NCBI GenBank assembly: GCA_963708205.1
Contig: OY970196.1
Coordinates: forward strand, 1,116,001 to 1,180,000
Direction of reading: 5' to 3'
DNA: 64,000 bases
Origin: CAVYTF01 sp963708205
GTDB lineage: Bacteria > Bacteroidota > Bacteroidia > Chitinophagales > Chitinophagaceae
The notes below the pieces were generated by a model that was not told the DNA's origin, did no database searches, and was given only the letters and a program-made list of their open reading frames with translations. The position numbers and the translations under genes were made by a program. Every line of letters starts with the position of its first letter. The first letter of the stretch is position 1. This document shows, piece after piece, positions 28,840 to 36,852 of this stretch.

Positions 28840-31800
28840 TTGAACTGCTTTCGTTACATACTTTTTGGTTTTGTTGCACTTTTTACTTGCACTAAAATTT
28901 ATTCACAACAAGATTTTAAGTTTCACCATTTAAATACTTCCAACGGCCTTCCTGATAATGTAGTGCGTGATATATTCCAAGACAGCAAAGGATACTTGTG
29001 GTTCAGCACAACCAACGGTATAGTAAAATATGATGGAGTTAATAAAATAATTTATACACATAACAGCGATGACCCATCATCATTATCAAGTGCAGATGTT
29101 ACATGCGCTGCCGAAGATAGCATGCATAATATTTGGATTGGCACTTCAAACGGCTTGAATTTTTTCAATCCTGTAATTGAAAAAGTCAGAACATTCACTT
29201 CAGACGATTTTAATAATATCTTCAGGAGTCAAAATATTACATCAATTGCATGTGCACCTGACAGTACAATATGGATTGGTACTTCTGCAGGTTTGTTTAA
29301 ATTCTTATCCGCGAAAAATAAATTTATTTGTGTGTTAAAAAGGCCCTGCATCAACCATGTTTCCATAAGTGCTTCCATTTCATACAAAGGAATTTCTTTT
29401 GATAAACAAGGAAATATTTATGCGGGGCTTGCAGGTAGAATTTATTGCTCAAAAAATAAAGGAGTGTCATTTCAGGAACTGGATTTGAATCATCAAACTG
29501 TTTTGCCAAACGGCGAAGTCTGGATTTCATTTATAAAAATAATCGGCGATAATTTATTCTATTCTGATTGGGGATACTCTCATGTTTATTGCAAAAATTT
29601 AGTAACGGGTTTTCAAACGGAATTCATTTTAAATAAAGGTTTATTTTGTCAGCCTTCTGAAGTCATGTTTGATATTTGTAAAGTAAATGATAATGAATAT
29701 TGGCTTGGTGGCATTGGGGCAGTTGGCAACAGGACAAATGATGCGTTTATTTTAAATATATTTTCTGGATATGTACAAAGAATAAAACAAAATAAACAGG
29801 GTCAATCAGCAATGAGTTGCGGAGATATAGAAACGGTTTTTAAAGATAAACAGGGAACAGTGTGGTTTAGCGGTTCAAAGGGTGTGGATTATTACAATAC
29901 TGAATTTGCTTTGTATAAAACTTGCTCTTCCAAAGAAGGTAATAAGTATGCATATCGTGGCGGAGAAATAAATGCTGTTTGCGAAGACAAGCTGCATAAT
30001 ATCTGGATAGGAAGCAGCAAAGGTTTGTGGAATTTTAATGATACTTCTCAGCAGTTTGTTTCGTATACAATTCCTGCAAAACATGCGGCTCCAATGTTTA
30101 ATAACATCAGTAAAATTTTTCTTGATAATGCAGGAGTGCTGTGGCTTTCAACAGATACAGGTGTTGTGGAATTTGATACAAAGCTGAAAGCTTTTTTAAA
30201 AAATAAAAATAACAATACTGCAAAACTTATATATGCTTCTTCTGATTTTCCAGCTGTTTGTTTTGCACAGGATCAAGAAAAAAATATCTGGATGGGTTTA
30301 TGGGAATCAGGCTTTATAAAATATAATCCAATCACCCAAATACAAGAATATTTTTCATCCTACACGACCAATAAAATATTCTATATTTCACATGAATGGC
30401 CTGCTTCAATGGCTGTTGACGAGAACGATAATTTATGGGTTGGTTATAATGATTATGGTGGTTTTGCAAAAATGAATTTATTAAAACATCAGATTAATTA
30501 TTATTCTACAGATGCTCTAAAGAGTAATTTGAACGACCCAATCATTAATCAAATTTTGCCAATAAATAATAACAAGTTTTTACTTGCAACCAATAAAAAT
30601 GGTTTGAAAGTTTTTGATGAAAAAAACACTGATGATAAAATATCAGAAATAAAAGGCTTGCTCAGTAATAAGATAAATGGTTTATTAAAAGACAGTAATA
30701 ATTGCGTTTGGATTAACACTCCCCTGGGTTTATCAAACTATAATTTAATATCAGGAATTGTTCAAAATTTTCCAATGGACGCAACAGGCAATTTGAATGC
30801 TGATGCCTTTTGCATGTCATCTTCCGGAAAAATATTTTTAGGCATAGACAGTAGTTTAATTTCCTTTTCATTGCCTGAAAAAGCAGAACAGAATATAACA
30901 TCTGCTGAGATAACTACTTTAAAAATAAATGGAAAAAATATTGTTACGAGCAGTTCAAGTACGATCAATTTGAAATACTGGCAAAACAATTTTTCATTTG
31001 AATATTCTTCTATGAATTTTATTGATCCAGAATTGGACAGATTTTTTTATAAGCTTGAAGGGTACGATAAACAATGGATAGATGGTGGCAAACAAAGAAG
31101 CATTAACTATACAAATATTCCCGGCGGAACATACACGTTTAAAGTAAAAGTATTAAACCAAAAAGGCGTTTGGAGCAATATTGCTGAACAAAAACTATTT
31201 ATTGAAACTGTGTTTTATAAAACGTGGTGGTTCATTATCATTTCTGTTTCAGCTTTTGTCATTTTTGCTTACTTATTGTTTACATACCGCATTAACCAGG
31301 TTAAAAAAATATACGCTTTAAGAACAAATATTGCCAGAGATCTGCATGACCAAATTGGCAGCACACTAAGCAGCATTTCTTTGCGAAGCGAAATAGCAAA
31401 AATGAAAATCAAAAAAGAAAATGTTGAGACAAAGGAAATAGAAAGCATTGGAAATGATGCGCGCAACCTGGTAGAATTAATGAGCGATATTGTTTGGACG
31501 ATCAATCCGCTCAATGATAACATGCAGGAACTTATTATCCGCATGCAAAACTTCGCAAACGAAGTACTGGTTCAAAATGACATTGCATTCGATTTTAGTT
31601 TTGATGAAAATATTTTGCTTAAAAAATATACACCTGATATTCGTAAAAACATTTACCTCATTTATAAGGAAGCCATCAACAACGCATCAAAATATTCCAA
31701 CGCAACTAAGGTAAATGCACAATTTTCTTTGCGCGGCAATGAACTTAAAATAAATATAACAGATGATGGTATTGGCTACGATACTTTAAAAAAGAAAAAA

Positions 31801-31911
31801 GGAAATGGCTTAACAAACATGGCATCACGTGCAAAAGAAATCGGCGCTGACCTTTGTATTACTTCCGCCAAAGGTTTTGGCACTGCAATAAATTTTTCGC
31901 TTAATTCTTAA
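28840..31911 (+). CDS. Two-component sensor histidine kinase (Reg_prop / Y_Y_Y / HisKA_3)
   Basis: 1023 aa from a TTG start; the next residues are a signal peptide (LFGFVALFTCTKIYSQ). Residues about 25-690 form a two-bladed-set periplasmic propeller (repeats such as LWFSTTNGIVKYDG, IWIGTSNGLNFF, IWIGSSKGLWNF). A Y_Y_Y domain spans about 725-790, followed by a membrane helix (about 800-820) and HisKA_3 with phospho-acceptor H836 in DLHDQIGSTL. The HATPase has EAINNASKYS, DDGIGYD and GNGLTNM. Very low GC. Its partner is the regulator at 31988, 76 nt downstream. A putative operator lies 42 nt upstream, suggesting autoregulation. Confidence 0.95.
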   Translation: MNCFRYILFGFVALFTCTKIYSQQDFKFHHLNTSNGLPDNVVRDIFQDSKGYLWFSTTNGIVKYDGVNKIIYTHNSDDPSSLSSADVTCAAEDSMHNIWIGTSNGLNFFNPVIEKVRTFTSDDFNNIFRSQNITSIACAPDSTIWIGTSAGLFKFLSAKNKFICVLKRPCINHVSISASISYKGISFDKQGNIYAGLAGRIYCSKNKGVSFQELDLNHQTVLPNGEVWISFIKIIGDNLFYSDWGYSHVYCKNLVTGFQTEFILNKGLFCQPSEVMFDICKVNDNEYWLGGIGAVGNRTNDAFILNIFSGYVQRIKQNKQGQSAMSCGDIETVFKDKQGTVWFSGSKGVDYYNTEFALYKTCSSKEGNKYAYRGGEINAVCEDKLHNIWIGSSKGLWNFNDTSQQFVSYTIPAKHAAPMFNNISKIFLDNAGVLWLSTDTGVVEFDTKLKAFLKNKNNNTAKLIYASSDFPAVCFAQDQEKNIWMGLWESGFIKYNPITQIQEYFSSYTTNKIFYISHEWPASMAVDENDNLWVGYNDYGGFAKMNLLKHQINYYSTDALKSNLNDPIINQILPINNNKFLLATNKNGLKVFDEKNTDDKISEIKGLLSNKINGLLKDSNNCVWINTPLGLSNYNLISGIVQNFPMDATGNLNADAFCMSSSGKIFLGIDSSLISFSLPEKAEQNITSAEITTLKINGKNIVTSSSSTINLKYWQNNFSFEYSSMNFIDPELDRFFYKLEGYDKQWIDGGKQRSINYTNIPGGTYTFKVKVLNQKGVWSNIAEQKLFIETVFYKTWWFIIISVSAFVIFAYLLFTYRINQVKKIYALRTNIARDLHDQIGSTLSSISLRSEIAKMKIKKENVETKEIESIGNDARNLVELMSDIVWTINPLNDNMQELIIRMQNFANEVLVQNDIAFDFSFDENILLKKYTPDIRKNIYLIYKEAINNASKYSNATKVNAQFSLRGNELKINITDDGIGYDTLKKKKGNGLTNMASRAKEIGADLCITSAKGFGTAINFSLNS

Positions 31912-31915
31912 TATC

Positions 31916-31933
31916 ATCCCCGCATTGTGGGAT
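31916..31933. promoter_or_regulatory. Inverted repeat, putative operator of cassette 2 (regulator gene)
   Basis: Perfect ATCCC, 8-nt spacer, GGGAT in the gap between kinase stop and regulator start (55-72 nt upstream of the ATG). Confidence 0.5.
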
Positions 31934-31987
31934 ATTATTTTAAAAATAACGAAGAGAAATTTGCAAAACAAATAATGTTTTTATTTC

Positions 31988-32629
31988 ATGAATAAAATTC
32001 CGGTTACCATATTTGAAGACAATAAAAATCTTCGCAGAGACCTGGAAGAATTAATTTCTTTGTCGAATGCTTTTTTCATTAGCGGTTCTTATGCAGATGC
32101 GGAGGATCTTGTAAAAAAAATAAATGAATCAGAGCCTAATGTTATTTTAATGGATATACAAATGCCTGGCATCAGTGGCATAGAAGCAGTGAAAATTTTG
32201 AATGAAAGAAGAACAGATATTCCAGTTATCATGCTTACTGTTTTCGAAGATATCGATAAAATATTTGCGGCTGTTTGTAATGGCGCTTCAGGCTATCTTT
32301 TGAAAAATACTTCAGCTGAAAAAATCATTGAAGCTTTGCATGATGCTTTGGTTGGCGGCTCTCCAATGACACCTTCTATTGCCCGTAAAGTGCTTACAAT
32401 GGTGCAAGATGATAATAAAAATATGCAGGTTGAAATCTTCAATCTTACTGCCAGGGAAAAGGAAGTATTACATTGTTTAATGAAAGGATTGAGTTTTAAA
32501 ATGATCGCTGCTGAATTGAAAATCTCTTTTGAAACTGTGCGCTCGCACATGAAAAATATTTATGCAAAGCTTCATGTACAGTCGTTGCAGGAAGCAGTTT
32601 CCAAAGCATTCAAATCAAAACTTTTTTAA
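31988..32629 (+). CDS. NarL/LuxR-family response regulator
   Basis: 213 aa. Receiver acidic pair E10-D11, phospho-acceptor D56 in VILMDIQMPG, Lys in LLKNTS. LuxR HTH at about 150-205 with recognition region SFETVRSHMKNIY. Paired with the kinase at 28840. The repeat-protein gene follows after 165 nt, the same order as in cassettes 1 and 3. The recognition-helix residues (TVRSHMK) differ from TVRYHVK (1814) and TVNNHIK (41565), in parallel with the different half-sites upstream of the three target sets. Confidence 0.93.
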   Translation: MNKIPVTIFEDNKNLRRDLEELISLSNAFFISGSYADAEDLVKKINESEPNVILMDIQMPGISGIEAVKILNERRTDIPVIMLTVFEDIDKIFAAVCNGASGYLLKNTSAEKIIEALHDALVGGSPMTPSIARKVLTMVQDDNKNMQVEIFNLTAREKEVLHCLMKGLSFKMIAAELKISFETVRSHMKNIYAKLHVQSLQEAVSKAFKSKLF

Positions 32630-32727
32630 TTTATTTTCCCTTTTAAAACACATTCCACTTTTTCTTAGTTGAAAGTTTAAAATTTTATCCGTGCATTAAA
32701 GATAGATTTTATTCTTTATATTATTTC

Positions 32728-32745
32728 ATCCCCTGATTATGGTAT
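32728..32745. promoter_or_regulatory. Inverted repeat, putative operator of cassette 2 (surface-protein gene)
   Basis: ATCCC, 8-nt spacer, GGTAT (one arm mismatch), 50 nt upstream of the ATG at 32795. It resembles the reverse complement of the 28782 site (ATCCCCTCATTTGGTATT). Confidence 0.5.
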
Positions 32746-32794
32746 TGCCAGGTACAATTACAGCGCTCAACTTTGTTTAAATAAAAAGTAAATT

Positions 32795-34864
32795 ATGTGT
32801 TCAAAATTTTACCTGCCATCAATTATCTTAATTACATTGTTGCTTACTAAAAATGCAACAGCACAAAATCAACATCTCAATAACATTGACGGAGGTGCAA
32901 ACAATGCAAATACAGCCTTATCAAATTTGCAAAGTCCAACTGCAGTAAATGTAAGTTTGATACCAAAGAAAACGGATTCTATTGATCTTGGTTCTCCTAC
33001 TGTTCTGTGGCGCAATGCATATTTCAGCGGTGATGCCTTAATCAATAATCTGACAATTGGATTAGGGAAAAGTGCAGTAATAACAAATACAGCAGTTGGC
33101 AAGGCTGCTTTATCTTCAAACACAACAGGTTATCAAAACAGCGCAACAGGGGGCTACAGTCTTTCTTTTAATACAACAGGAGGCAATAACAGTGCAAACG
33201 GATATAGTGCTCTTTATTCAAACACATCAGGAACAGGAAATGCAACTAATGGCAGTGAAAGCATGTATACCAATACAAGTGGAGGCTACAATACCGCAAA
33301 CGGATACAGTGCGTTGTTCTCAAACACAACAGGGTATAGTAATGTAGCTGTTGGAGTAAGAGCATTATTAAAAAATCAAACTTCAGGTAACTTAGTTGCT
33401 ATAGGTGATTCGGCCATGTATAATAATACTTCAGGTACTCAAAATACAGCAACAGGCAGCAAAACGCTTTATTCGAATACAAGTGGAAATTATAACACCG
33501 CAAATGGTTTTCATTCTCTTTATTCTAATACTACGGGGTCAGCAAATACTGCAAACGGAACGTCTTCATTATATTTTAATGCAACAGGGTCTTCAAATAC
33601 AGCTAATGGTTCCAATGCTCTTTATTCAAATAAAACAGGTTCTAATAATAGTGCTACCGGCTTTGGTGCCCTTTTTTCTAATACTTCCGGTGTCTATAAT
33701 ACAGCAAACGGATCGGTATCTCTTTATTTTAATACTTCTGGAAGTTATGGTGTTGCTGAAGGGGGAAATGCACTTTCATCTAATACAGCCGGTAATAAAA
33801 ATACTGCTGTTGGCTACAGTGCATTGTATGCTAACACTACAGGAAGCTATAATGTTTCCGTTGGTTACACTGCACTGTATTCAAATACTTCCGGTAGTAG
33901 TAATGTAGCATTGGGAGCTGGTACACTTCAAGATAATCAAACCAGCAGCAATCAAGTTGCAGTAGGTGATTCAGCATTATTAAATAACACATCAGGTATT
34001 CAGAACACTGCAATAGGCAGTAAAACTCTTTACGCTAATGTTTCCGGTAATTATAACACAGCAAATGGTTTTCAATCACTTTACTCCACTACTTCAGGGT
34101 CGGCTAATACTGCATTAGGAACATCCTCCTTATATTTTAATACCACAGGTTCTTCCAACACTGCTGCGGGTTCCAATGCACTATATTCTAATACCAACGG
34201 AAGTTCCAATACTGCAAACGGCTTAAATACACTATTCTCTAATACAACAGGAAATTCTAATACAGCGACTGGATTTAACGCTCTTTATTCTAACATTCCC
34301 GGAGGCGGTAATACTGCTAACGGAACAAATGCGCTTTATTCTAATATCAATGGAAGTTATAATACCGCGTGTGGTAATAGCGCTTTAGCTAATAATACAA
34401 CAGGTTCTTATAATACGGCTATTGGCTTTAATGCAGGTGTAGCATCTGGCAGTACTGTAAGCAATGCTACTGCTATAGGTGCCAATGCAATAGTTGGGCA
34501 AAGCAATACCATTGTTTTAGGTGGCGCGGGAATTAACGTGGGCATTGGCACCCAAACTCCGCAATACACCTTATCGGTAAACGGTACCATACAGGCAAAA
34601 GAAGTAAGGGTAGAAACTGGATGGAGTGATTTTGTGTTTGATAAAAATTATAAGCTGAGACCTTTAAAAGAAGTAGAGACATATATTGAACAGAATCACC
34701 ATCTGCCCGATATTGCTTCCGCAGATGATATAAAGAAAAATGGACTGGCGGTAGCCGATTCCCAAACCAAAATGATGCAGAAGATTGAAGAGCTTACCCT
34801 ATACATCATCGGGTTGCAGAAACAAATTGATCAGCTTAAATCAAACAAAAGTGAGAACAAATAA
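32795..34864 (+). CDS. NTAxG-repeat surface protein without S74 or T9SS domain
   Basis: 689 aa. Signal peptide ends near KNATAQ. About 28 units of the 16-residue NTANGxxSLYSNTTG repeat span residues about 90-560. Twice the rhythm is broken by a segment of the form GNLVAIGDSAMYN or NQVAVGDSALLN, also found in the 36853 and 39106 proteins. After VGIGTQTPQYTLSVNG comes the common Bacteroidota shaft-end module (WSDFVFDKNYKLRPL, YIEQNHHLPDIAS, KIEELTLYIIGLQKQ), a short coiled coil. Unlike its three paralogues it has neither the SDxRxKxNI self-cleavage site nor a sorting domain, so how it is exported beyond the periplasm is unclear. It overlaps the next gene by 14 nt. Confidence 0.85.
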   Translation: MCSKFYLPSIILITLLLTKNATAQNQHLNNIDGGANNANTALSNLQSPTAVNVSLIPKKTDSIDLGSPTVLWRNAYFSGDALINNLTIGLGKSAVITNTAVGKAALSSNTTGYQNSATGGYSLSFNTTGGNNSANGYSALYSNTSGTGNATNGSESMYTNTSGGYNTANGYSALFSNTTGYSNVAVGVRALLKNQTSGNLVAIGDSAMYNNTSGTQNTATGSKTLYSNTSGNYNTANGFHSLYSNTTGSANTANGTSSLYFNATGSSNTANGSNALYSNKTGSNNSATGFGALFSNTSGVYNTANGSVSLYFNTSGSYGVAEGGNALSSNTAGNKNTAVGYSALYANTTGSYNVSVGYTALYSNTSGSSNVALGAGTLQDNQTSSNQVAVGDSALLNNTSGIQNTAIGSKTLYANVSGNYNTANGFQSLYSTTSGSANTALGTSSLYFNTTGSSNTAAGSNALYSNTNGSSNTANGLNTLFSNTTGNSNTATGFNALYSNIPGGGNTANGTNALYSNINGSYNTACGNSALANNTTGSYNTAIGFNAGVASGSTVSNATAIGANAIVGQSNTIVLGGAGINVGIGTQTPQYTLSVNGTIQAKEVRVETGWSDFVFDKNYKLRPLKEVETYIEQNHHLPDIASADDIKKNGLAVADSQTKMMQKIEELTLYIIGLQKQIDQLKSNKSENK

Positions 34865-36299
34865 CATCTTGCATTTGATTCTGCTGCTAATGTTTCTTGC
34901 TTATTCAGTTTGCAGCTTTTCGCAACTGCCGTGTTACGATAACTATAAAATTGATATGACTGCTTTGCAAAAAGCAAGAGAATTTGAAAGCCGTAACAGC
35001 TTAAACAATGGAATACAATCATCCGCCGGATTTGTAATACGAGTGTATTTTCATATTCTTAATTGTAATGATGGGACGCTTCCTGGGGCAACACCGGCAC
35101 AATTAACCACCGAATTTAATACACTCGCAACCGCTTACAGCGCCGATAATATCTGCTTTATAAATGCAGGATTTGATAACATTTATAACTCAAAGCTGGA
35201 TAGCAATTTTCAGGTAGGTACAGATAACGCAGCACTTTTTACTCCGTATCAGGTTCCTGATTGTATCAATATATTTTATCCTTTCCAAATTGATGGCAGT
35301 AACGCATCCTGTTCCGGTTCCTGTGGCTTTGGTGGCGTTACTTTAGGCATACCCGATACTTTCTGTCTTGTTGCCAAGAGCAACGTTGGCCAAGCGCAAA
35401 CTATTGCCCATGAAGTTGGACATTGCTTCGGATTACTACATCCTTTTGACCATACTAATGGCTATGAAGATATTAATGGCAGCAATTCTTCTACCGCAGG
35501 CGACCTCATAAAAGATACGCCGGCAGACCCTTACGCATATATCGGGCAAAGCTGTTTTACTACTTCTTCCAATGGCTGCACATATACAGGCTTTTGTACA
35601 GACCCAAAGGGGTCAACTAATTTCTCCCCGCTGTATGCTAACTTGATGACATACTGGTGGGCAGGAAAGGGAGGTACTTGTTATACTTCACTTACTTTAA
35701 CTAACGGGCAATATACAAGGGCAAACAGTTTTCTAAATACTTACAGCGGACTCAACAATTGCGAATCTCCTTCTTATGTAACAGAGTCTGGTGTAAGCAT
35801 CAGTTCAGGTTATTTAATGGCGTCTGCTATTAATACACTTACTACCAGTGGTACAGTTTCTATAAATGGTAGTGCAACTTCGCTTTTAGGTGGCACCATG
35901 GCTACGCTTGAGCCCGGTTTCGATGCGTATGCTTATAATGGCGCTTCCGTACTAATCCGTTTATCGCAATGCAGTGGCACAACCAATTTTGCTATTACTG
36001 CCGAAAAGGTGAAGCCTGTTATGAATGCGCCTGATGGCCTTAATACATTGGTTACTTATCCAAACCCAACATCATCTTCGGTAAAGATTACTTATACGCT
36101 GGCGCACAATGAAAGTAAACTTGTACTAAGAGTGTATGATATATATATGAAACCAATCAAGGAAATCTTATTACAGAATATATTCCAGGGAAAAAACACA
36201 GTTAATGTTGATCTCTCAAATTTCAGTTCAGGCATATACGCCATTACAATACAGGGACCGGATATTCTTATGAAAGCACTGGTTGAAGTACAGAAATAA
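34851..36299 (+). CDS. Secreted M43-type (pappalysin/cytophagalysin) zinc metalloprotease with T9SS signal
   Basis: 482 aa from GTG 34851, which gives a clean signal peptide (NNILHLILLLMFLAY, ending CSFSQ). A TTG 66 nt upstream would add an unlikely hydrophilic extension. The zinc motif is HEVGHCFGLLH (HExxHxxGxxH) and the Met-turn is NLMTYW. Paired Cys residues support a secreted fold. The C-terminus is a T9SS sorting domain (TYPNPTSSSVKITYT to KALVEVQK). The GTG lies 14 nt before the end of the 32795 gene, implying translational coupling. I infer it acts at the cell surface, perhaps on the co-expressed repeat protein. Confidence 0.87.
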   Translation: MRTNNILHLILLLMFLAYSVCSFSQLPCYDNYKIDMTALQKAREFESRNSLNNGIQSSAGFVIRVYFHILNCNDGTLPGATPAQLTTEFNTLATAYSADNICFINAGFDNIYNSKLDSNFQVGTDNAALFTPYQVPDCINIFYPFQIDGSNASCSGSCGFGGVTLGIPDTFCLVAKSNVGQAQTIAHEVGHCFGLLHPFDHTNGYEDINGSNSSTAGDLIKDTPADPYAYIGQSCFTTSSNGCTYTGFCTDPKGSTNFSPLYANLMTYWWAGKGGTCYTSLTLTNGQYTRANSFLNTYSGLNNCESPSYVTESGVSISSGYLMASAINTLTTSGTVSINGSATSLLGGTMATLEPGFDAYAYNGASVLIRLSQCSGTTNFAITAEKVKPVMNAPDGLNTLVTYPNPTSSSVKITYTLAHNESKLVLRVYDIYMKPIKEILLQNIFQGKNTVNVDLSNFSSGIYAITIQGPDILMKALVEVQK

Positions 36300-36419
36300 C
36301 GGCTGCTTTATGTATGCAGGATTATATGGTGTATGCTTTCCGTATAGTTGATATCGATTTTCCAACAGTTTATTCAAATGCACATTCAAAAAATTATTTG
36401 CAGGATTTGGATATACGGT

Positions 36420-36548
36420 TAAGGCGGGCTCTCAGCAGATGAAGTGTTGAAATGCCTATTGGAAATAGTCCCTGGAGTTCCTATTTTGCAATATTTAGAG
36501 ACAAATATGGTATTGAATGGATGGTTGGACTTTGACCCAAAGAAATAA
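36420..36548 (+). pseudogene. Relic of a VOC/PhnB-like (glyoxalase fold) protein C-terminus
   Basis: From 36452 the frame reads MPIGNSPWSSYFAIFRDKYG and then IEWMV, the typical C-terminal end of PhnB-like VOC proteins. A one-base shift near 36525 is needed to reach FDPKK and the stop at 36546-36548. Upstream codons (LSADEV) look like the preceding part with a deletion. No intact start. Confidence 0.65.
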
Positions 36549-36852
36549 TAGATAAGAGTAACTCACGAAACATCTGAAGCTATTTTCTGAGGCATTCCTT
36601 CATTTTTAAAATTAATTTTGATCTTATAAGGTGCTAAAAGTCGAAGGCGATAATATGTAGACTTTAAGGATCATGAATATTCGTAAAGGAATATAGCTTT
36701 AGCGCAATTAAAAAGGATGGTAAAATCATTATAGCACCCACCGTTGAATATTATGATAGGGAAAGTAACATCATTCAAGCGTGAACAGAAATTATTAAGT
36801 GTGAATAGAAACTACATTCATGAGATTTAATAGCCAAGGGAATGATTGATTC
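36549..36852. other. Intergenic region with possible short relic
   Basis: Mostly unreadable. A 27-codon stretch at 36701-36784 (SAIKKDGKIIIAPTVEYYDR then ESNIIQA) looks like protein-coding text without a start, perhaps another decayed gene end. I cannot assign it. Confidence 0.3.

Noticed and set aside
33405..33908. 167-codon ORF in another frame within the 32795 gene
   Set aside because: It is a frame shadow created by the repetitive coding sequence (Ile/Leu/Gln-rich, low complexity).
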